DNA of 7,207 nucleotides from an uncultured Brachyspira sp. (GTDB lineage: Bacteria > Spirochaetota > Brachyspiria > Brachyspirales > Brachyspiraceae), in NCBI GenBank assembly GCA_934725655.1, contig CAKVCJ010000093.1:1-7207 (forward strand), written 5' to 3'. The notes under the pieces were generated by a model. The model searched no databases. It was not told the DNA's origin and saw only the letters and a list, made by a program, of their open reading frames with translations. The position numbers and the translations under genes were made by a program. Positions 5,473 to 7,207 of the stretch are shown here, in pieces (position 1 is the stretch's first letter; each line of letters begins with the position of its first letter).

Positions 5473-6650
5473 TAATGCTTGCTTCTTTGATTAAATATTT
5501 ACAAGTAAAAGATTTATTTATTTCTATAAGGGCTAAACTTTATAGAAAATATTTGCGTTTAACAGGCAGAGGTTTCGCATTAACTTTATTTGCATCCGCT
5601 GAAGATGAGGGCAGGACGGAACTTCCTACAGAGAGGAAAAAGAGAAGAGCAAGAGAAGAAGAAGGACGTGTTGTAAACTCTGTAGAAATTAATCAAACTT
5701 TAGTGTTGGGTGTTACTACTGTTTTAATAGCTTTGCTTATAGGTTATCTTACTCACACATTATCACAATTTTTTATTGATATTTTAAATAGAATTTCAAA
5801 TGCTGATGCAACGATGACTATGGATGGGCTGCCTGATATATTTATAGAAATAGTTTTATTAATAGCAAAAACAGCCGGCATAGTTTTGCTTACAGCATTA
5901 ATTGTCGGTGTTGGTGTGAATTTAGCACAAACACAATTCTTGTTTACCACCAAAAAATTAAAGCCAAATTTCAAGAGAATAGCACCTACTTGGTCAAATT
6001 TTAAAGAGAGAGTTTTTATATCTTCTCAAAACTTGATGAACTTAGCTAAAATACTTTTTAAAATGCTTGTTATAGCCGTATTAACATTCACAACAATAAA
6101 CGGCAGACGAAATGATTTATTTAATATGGTTCATATGGAATTATCTCAGGCTATGAATGTATTTTTCTTTATCGTTTTAGAGATGATAGGGAAGGTAATG
6201 ATATTTATGATAATAGTTGCTGTTGTGGATTACTATTTTCAAAGAAGACAATATATTAACAGCTTAAAGATGACAAAGCATGAGATGAAAGAAGAGTTTA
6301 AAGAGATGGAGGGAGACCCTTTAGTAAAGAATCAGCTTCAGGAGATGGCAAGAAAGATTGTAAGCAGAACAATGCTAAAATCAGTACCAGAGGCAGATGT
6401 AATAATTACAAACCCAACACACTTTGCTGTTGCTTTAAAATATCAAAGCGGAGATTATGCTCCAATAGTAACTGCAAAAGGTGTTGATAATATTGCTTTA
6501 GAAATAGTAGAAAATAAACCTTTAGCCCGTGAGCTTTATTATAATGTGGATATAGGGCAGTATATACCAGAGAAATTATTTCATGTTGTGTCAAGGATAC
6601 TTGGCGAGGTGTATAGAATAAGAAATGAAAAAATGGCAAGGGCTATATAG
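5469..6650 (+). CDS. flhB: Flagellar export switch protein FlhB
   Basis: FlhB sits in the export gate and switches substrate specificity from rod/hook to filament proteins after cleaving itself at NPTH. The 393-residue protein has an N-terminal extension of about 40 residues before the family block AEDEGRTELPTERKKRRARE (44-63). Four membrane segments follow (about 77-95, 125-150, 190-210 and 230-255), with LFTTKKLKPNFKRI (158-171) in the conserved loop. The cytoplasmic part starts with RRQYINSLKMTKHEMKEEFK (259-278) and EGDPLVKNQL, then the cleavage motif NPTH at 315-318 in VIITNPTHFAVALKY. All cleavage residues are intact. After AKGVD (336-340) the sequence reaches PLARELY with only ten residues between, where the family as I recall it has about 21. 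The connector AREEEGR also seems to hold one extra Glu. It overlaps fliR by 4 nt and precedes flhA by 13 nt. Confidence 0.96.
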   Translation: MIMLASLIKYLQVKDLFISIRAKLYRKYLRLTGRGFALTLFASAEDEGRTELPTERKKRRAREEEGRVVNSVEINQTLVLGVTTVLIALLIGYLTHTLSQFFIDILNRISNADATMTMDGLPDIFIEIVLLIAKTAGIVLLTALIVGVGVNLAQTQFLFTTKKLKPNFKRIAPTWSNFKERVFISSQNLMNLAKILFKMLVIAVLTFTTINGRRNDLFNMVHMELSQAMNVFFFIVLEMIGKVMIFMIIVAVVDYYFQRRQYINSLKMTKHEMKEEFKEMEGDPLVKNQLQEMARKIVSRTMLKSVPEADVIITNPTHFAVALKYQSGDYAPIVTAKGVDNIALEIVENKPLARELYYNVDIGQYIPEKLFHVVSRILGEVYRIRNEKMARAI

Positions 6651-6654
6651 GAGG
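6649..6654 (+). promoter_or_regulatory. Shine-Dalgarno fixing the GTG start of flhA
   Basis: AGGAGG overlaps the flhB stop codon (TAG at 6648-6650) and lies nine bases before GTG at 6664. It identifies GTG as the flhA start; the first in-frame ATG comes only at codon 27, already in the first membrane segment. The overlap with the flhB stop suggests translational coupling. Confidence 0.7.
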
Positions 6655-6663
6655 AAATAAAAA

Positions 6664-7207
6664 GTGGCAACTATTAATAATGCTAAATCACTTTTGGATT
6701 CTATAAAATTACCTACAAATCTTAGTAGGCATAGCGATATAATGTTTGCTATAGGTGCGGTTATGGTGATAATGATGCTTATTATACCGCTTCCTTCTAT
6801 GGTTTTGGATTTTCTCCTCATCATAAATATAGTTATATCTTTGCTTATACTTCTTATGGTTTTAAGTATAAAGAGTGCGAGTGAATTTAGCGTATTTCCA
6901 TCTGTGCTTTTGGTTATGACAGCATTTAGGCTTGCATTAAACGTTTCTACAACAAGGGCAATACTTACACAAGGTGCTAATTTTAATGGTAAGGTTATCA
7001 CTTCATTTGCTGAGTTTGTAGTGGGTAATAATATAGTTGTTGGTGTTGTAATATTTATCATACTTATAATAGTTCAGTTTGTGGTAATTACTAAGGGTGC
7101 TACAAGGGTATCAGAAGTAGCGGCAAGATTTGCATTAGACAGTATGCCTTCAAAGATGATGGCTGTTGAAAGCGAACTTCAGGCTGGAGCTATTACAGAC
7201 AAAGAAG
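6664..7207 (+). CDS. flhA: Flagellar export protein FlhA, 3'-partial
   Basis: The frame from GTG 6664 stays open to the window edge, giving the first 181 residues of FlhA (FHIPEP family, normally near 700 residues). FlhA is the nine-subunit membrane channel and proton-driven part of the export gate, with a cytoplasmic ring that docks substrates. Visible landmarks are a short basic/polar N-terminus (1-25), membrane segments at about 27-45, 47-68, 113-142, and the conserved block FPSVLLVMTAFRLALNVSTT (78-97). The FHIPEP signature region is RVSEVAARFALDSMPSKMMA (148-167). R148, R155 and D159, equivalents of the charged residues shown to matter in Salmonella FlhA as I recall, are kept. The usual PGKQM reads PSKMM and the following IDADLNAG-like stretch reads VESELQAG. 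It lies 13 nt after flhB in the same operon. The cytoplasmic domain lies outside the window. Confidence 0.96.
   Translation, partial: MATINNAKSLLDSIKLPTNLSRHSDIMFAIGAVMVIMMLIIPLPSMVLDFLLIINIVISLLILLMVLSIKSASEFSVFPSVLLVMTAFRLALNVSTTRAILTQGANFNGKVITSFAEFVVGNNIVVGVVIFIILIIVQFVVITKGATRVSEVAARFALDSMPSKMMAVESELQAGAITDKE

Noticed and set aside
5753..5974. Open frames on the - strand opposite flhB and flhA (5753-5974, 6406-6639, 6591-7061)
   Set aside because: All are antisense to conserved flagellar sequence. The longest, 6591-7061, covers the flhB/flhA junction, including the AGGAGG and GTG start of flhA.
1..7207. CRISPR arrays, tRNA or rRNA genes, insertion sequences, riboswitches, replication origin
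   Set aside because: No regularly spaced repeats, cloverleaf, rRNA-like or transposase sequence, or long structured leader could be seen on either strand.

Overview
The window is strongly AT-rich and carries a bacterial flagellar export operon (fliP-fliQ-fliR-flhB-flhA, all on the + strand) in its right half. Its left half is a loose set of accessory genes. FlhB reads AEDEGRTE close to its N-terminus after a roughly 40-residue extension, a style I associate with spirochaetes. That feature, the extreme AT bias and a GC-rich hairpin element I associate with Brachyspira make a Brachyspira-like spirochaete the most likely source. This is inference from recall, not a database match.

Left part (1-1969): the window opens inside a PD-(D/E)XK nuclease-superfamily gene whose true start lies upstream. 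It is followed by a compact type II toxin-antitoxin pair in antitoxin-first order (hicB at 1391-1591, hicA at 1595-1801, 3 nt apart). Downstream, in the convergent gap, is a 60-bp GC-rich element with two hairpins, then a perfect AT palindrome that may help end transcription from both sides.

Middle (1970-3425): a TSUP (TauE/SafE, YfcA-like) membrane transporter lies on the - strand. It is divergent from a GNAT N-acetyltransferase on the + strand, and candidate promoters for both lie in the 190-bp AT-rich space between them. No gene-free stretch exceeds 300 bases anywhere in the window.

Right part (3569-7207): fliP, fliQ, fliR, flhB and the first 181 codons of flhA. FliP, FliQ and FliR build the export gate core, FlhB is the substrate-specificity switch and FlhA is the large export-gate protein. 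Together they secrete rod, hook and filament subunits, which in spirochaetes form periplasmic flagella. Gaps are short (24, 23, -4 and 13 nt) and fliR/flhB overlap by ATGA, so this is one transcription unit. A promoter probably lies in the 143-bp space before fliP. No fliO, fliM or fliN precedes fliP; the neighbour is the acetyltransferase.

I found no convincing undescribed system. The points most worth checking are an apparent gap of about 11 residues in the cytoplasmic domain of FlhB just after the NPTH autocleavage motif, departures from the FHIPEP signature in FlhA, and the GC-rich repeat-like element.
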